Below, one piece after another: positions 32,223 through 33,843 of a DNA stretch of 33,843 nucleotides. Position numbers and translations under genes: made by a program. Numbering within the stretch: position 1 is the first letter of the stretch; each line of letters opens with the position of its first letter. Origin of the DNA: Bacillota bacterium. GTDB taxonomy: Bacteria; Bacillota; DTU065. The notes beneath the pieces were generated by a model. The model made no database searches, was not told where the DNA came from, and saw only the letters and a program-made list of their open reading frames with translations. The stretch lies in contig JAHDNZ010000066.1 in the NCBI GenBank assembly GCA_018435125.1, positions 1 through 33,843 of the forward strand, read 5' to 3'.

Positions 32223-33632
32223 ATGGCAGAATGCCAAGGCACAATCTATACTGTGCGAAAAGGCGATACTCTATGGGAAATTGCTCAAAAGAATAATTTG
32301 ACTGTTGAAGCCATATTAAATGCGAATCCTCAAATTAATGACCCGGCGAAACTGCAGATTGGTCAGGAAATATGTCTTCCGACTGCAACTCCGGGGCCGC
32401 CTCCACCAGCACAATGCCCTGGCCAATACTATACAGTGCAAGCAGGCGATTCTTTGTATAAGATTGCACAGCGTTTTGGCACTACGGTTGATGCTATTTT
32501 AAGAGTGAATCCCCAAATAACTGATCCTAACCGGTTGCAGGTAGGTCAAATTATCTGTATCCCGGTAGGACCACCAGGTCCCACTCCTCCGCCTCCACCA
32601 GCACAATGCCCTGGCCAATACTATACAGTGCAAGCAGGCGATTCTTTGTATAAGATTGCACAGCGTTTTGGCACTACGGTTGATGCTATTTTAAGAGTGA
32701 ATCCCCAAATAACCGATCCTAACCGGTTGCAGGTAGGTCAAATTATCTGTATTCCGGTAGGGCCACCAGGTCCCACTCCTCCGCCTCCACCGGCACAATG
32801 CCCTGGCCAATACTATACGGTGCAAGCAGGCGATTCTTTGTATAAGATTGCACAGCGTTTTGGTACTACGGTTGATGCTATTTTAAGAGTGAATCCCCAA
32901 ATAACCGATCCTAACCGGCTGCAGGTAGGTCAAATTATCTGTATTCCGGTAGGGCTACCCTGTCCGGGTCAGCTCTATACAATCCAGGCAGGTGATACAC
33001 TCTTTAGTATAGCTCAAAAATTTAACGTAACGGTGGATGCTATTATAGCGGCCAATCCCGGTATAGATCCTAACAATCTTCGTATAGGTCAGGTTATCTG
33101 TATTCCCACAGGTATACCAGAGTGTCCCGGAATAATATACACCATTCAAGCAGGTGATACTTTATATAACCTAGCCATTCGTTATAATACTACTGTAAGC
33201 TGTATTCTGCGTTTCAATCCGGGTTTAGATCCCAATAGACTCCAGATTGGTCAACGCATCTGCATTCCTACAGGACCATGCGATATCGTGGGCAAAAGAT
33301 GTCAGATATTGATGAGAACTAATTCAGCACCACTTGCTGACGGATTTGGTATATATGACTATGACGCTAACACAGTATCTGTATTAGCAACTGGTCTTCC
33401 CGATCCGGAAAGTTTAGGTGGTATGGTCTATAGAGTCTTTGTTAGAGATAAAGCTAGCCAACAATGGCAAGCAGCTACAATGTATATTACGCCTGATGGG
33501 GTATGGGCGGGTATAGTACGCTTACCTAAAGCTATAGAACTCTATGATTTTGTTTATGTATCTGCTGAGCAAAGAGATTCAACCAGCCCAATTGGGGTTA
33601 TAGTTCTAAGAGGAGATATCTCTAAAGCTTAA
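32223..33632 (+). CDS. Six-LysM protein with unassigned C-terminal domain
   Basis: A 469-residue protein, probably of the cell surface or spore coat. ATG 32223 follows GAGAGGTG; no signal peptide is seen. It holds six LysM domains: the first (IYTVRKGDTLWEIAQKNNL) is divergent; the second to fourth are near copies beginning CPGQYYTVQAGDSLYKIAQ and joined by Pro-rich linkers (GPTPPPPPAQ); the fifth and sixth (CPGQLYTIQAGDTLFSIAQ, CPGIIYTIQAGDTLYNLAI) are again distinct. Each repeat has Cys near both ends, so disulfides are possible. The last 115 residues (CDIVGKRCQILMRTNSAP... to LRGDISKA) look beta-rich and unrelated to LysM. LysM binds peptidoglycan or chitin-like glycans. Confidence 0.88.
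   Translation: MAECQGTIYTVRKGDTLWEIAQKNNLTVEAILNANPQINDPAKLQIGQEICLPTATPGPPPPAQCPGQYYTVQAGDSLYKIAQRFGTTVDAILRVNPQITDPNRLQVGQIICIPVGPPGPTPPPPPAQCPGQYYTVQAGDSLYKIAQRFGTTVDAILRVNPQITDPNRLQVGQIICIPVGPPGPTPPPPPAQCPGQYYTVQAGDSLYKIAQRFGTTVDAILRVNPQITDPNRLQVGQIICIPVGLPCPGQLYTIQAGDTLFSIAQKFNVTVDAIIAANPGIDPNNLRIGQVICIPTGIPECPGIIYTIQAGDTLYNLAIRYNTTVSCILRFNPGLDPNRLQIGQRICIPTGPCDIVGKRCQILMRTNSAPLADGFGIYDYDANTVSVLATGLPDPESLGGMVYRVFVRDKASQQWQAATMYITPDGVWAGIVRLPKAIELYDFVYVSAEQRDSTSPIGVIVLRGDISKA
32401..32953 (+). repeat. Three tandem 192-bp repeats inside the LysM gene
   Basis: Units start near 32401, 32593 and 32785 and differ at only a few bases (for example AACTGATCC versus AACCGATCC). Each codes one LysM plus a Pro-rich linker, 64 residues. 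The last unit lacks its linker. Such high identity marks recent duplication or gene conversion. Confidence 0.9.
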
Positions 33633-33636
33633 TATC

Positions 33637-33672
33637 AAGGAGTGCTAGCTTAGCTAACACTCCTTTTTTTTT
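33637..33672 (+). terminator. Intrinsic terminator after the LysM gene
   Basis: AAGGAGTG plus CTAGC pairs with GCTA plus CACTCCTT, then eight or more T. Confidence 0.88.
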
Positions 33673-33803
33673 AATATAAGTAAAAGACAATTGTGTTTAA
33701 AACGAGAATTTCAAGTATAAGTTAGCCACCAATGTGCCCAAATTTCTAAGAATTATTCTCTAAGCATTGAGGAGTAGTGAATGAACTTAGCATAGTAGTT
33801 TCC

Positions 33804-33825
33804 AACTGGCTGGGCCCAGCCAGTT
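33804..33825. repeat. 22-bp perfect palindrome near the window end
   Basis: AACTGGCTGGG and CCCAGCCAGTT read identically on both strands, followed by TT. No gene is recognised around it in the last 170 bases. It may be a terminator for a gene beyond the window on the minus strand, or an operator. Confidence 0.7.
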
Positions 33826-33843
33826 TTAACTATGACAAGGCAG

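Noticed and set aside
32401-32953. CRISPR-like array from regular repeats
   Set aside because: The repeats are contiguous 192-bp coding units of LysM domains, with no spacers.

Overview
This 33.8 kb stretch looks like the chromosome of an anaerobic, low-GC bacterium of the Bacillota. Signs are AGGAGG-type ribosome binding sites, frequent TTG and GTG starts, intrinsic terminators with U-tracts, and DUF445, LysM, YgiQ and GntR/LacI-type genes. Every recognisable extracytoplasmic solute-binding protein here (three sugar-type, one metal-type) has a Sec signal peptide ending in a small-residue cleavage site and no lipobox cysteine. That suits a soluble periplasmic protein and hints at a diderm member such as a Halanaerobiales- or Limnochordia-like lineage. 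The lineage is inference; no marker gene settles it.

Region 1 (1 to about 8,670) is accessory and partly decayed. It holds the end of an SDR dehydrogenase and a wrecked sugar-isomerase-like TIM-barrel gene. Next comes an ArsR regulator with a COG0701 permease and a Cys-rich thioredoxin-like protein, with two matching ATCAAA-N4-TTTGAT palindromes at the two genes. An ImmA/IrrE peptidase remnant follows. After it lies a TetR regulator with two matching TAACG-AA-CGTTA operators, one at its own promoter and one at the promoter of an ATC-hydrolase-like gene, then a CPBP protease. A broken esterase with a 24-bp perfect palindrome, a multi-spanning membrane protein and a DUF998 protein complete the block.

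Region 2 (8,960 to 20,230) has a 32-residue hydrophobic peptide gene, a CofE-like ligase homologue, a secreted YngK-like glycosidase, a GH20-type hexosaminidase pseudogene divergent from a GntR/LacI regulator, a rhodanese, an FMN-binding protein, an RluA-type pseudouridine synthase, a small acidic protein of unknown role, a secreted NlpC/P60-like protein and a YgiQ radical SAM enzyme.

Region 3 (20,270 to 31,460) is sugar-oriented. It has three solute-binding proteins with no permease or ATPase beside them, two of them tandem paralogues. An operon carries DUF445, a Gfo/Idh/MocA oxidoreductase, an aldo/keto reductase and a small coiled-coil protein. A TroA-like protein that seems to lack two metal ligands, a secreted alpha/alpha-toroid-like protein and an EamA transporter complete it.

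Region 4 (31,560 to the end) has a small membrane protein, a tRNA-Val(CAC) with a clear promoter and terminator, and a six-LysM protein whose middle three repeats are nearly identical 192-bp DNA units.

No complete insertion sequence, CRISPR array, phage module or rRNA is visible. The strongest new leads are the two regulator/operator pairs, the degenerate metal-binding protein, the orphan periplasmic binding proteins, and the two pseudogenes that each carry one extra G in a G-run.
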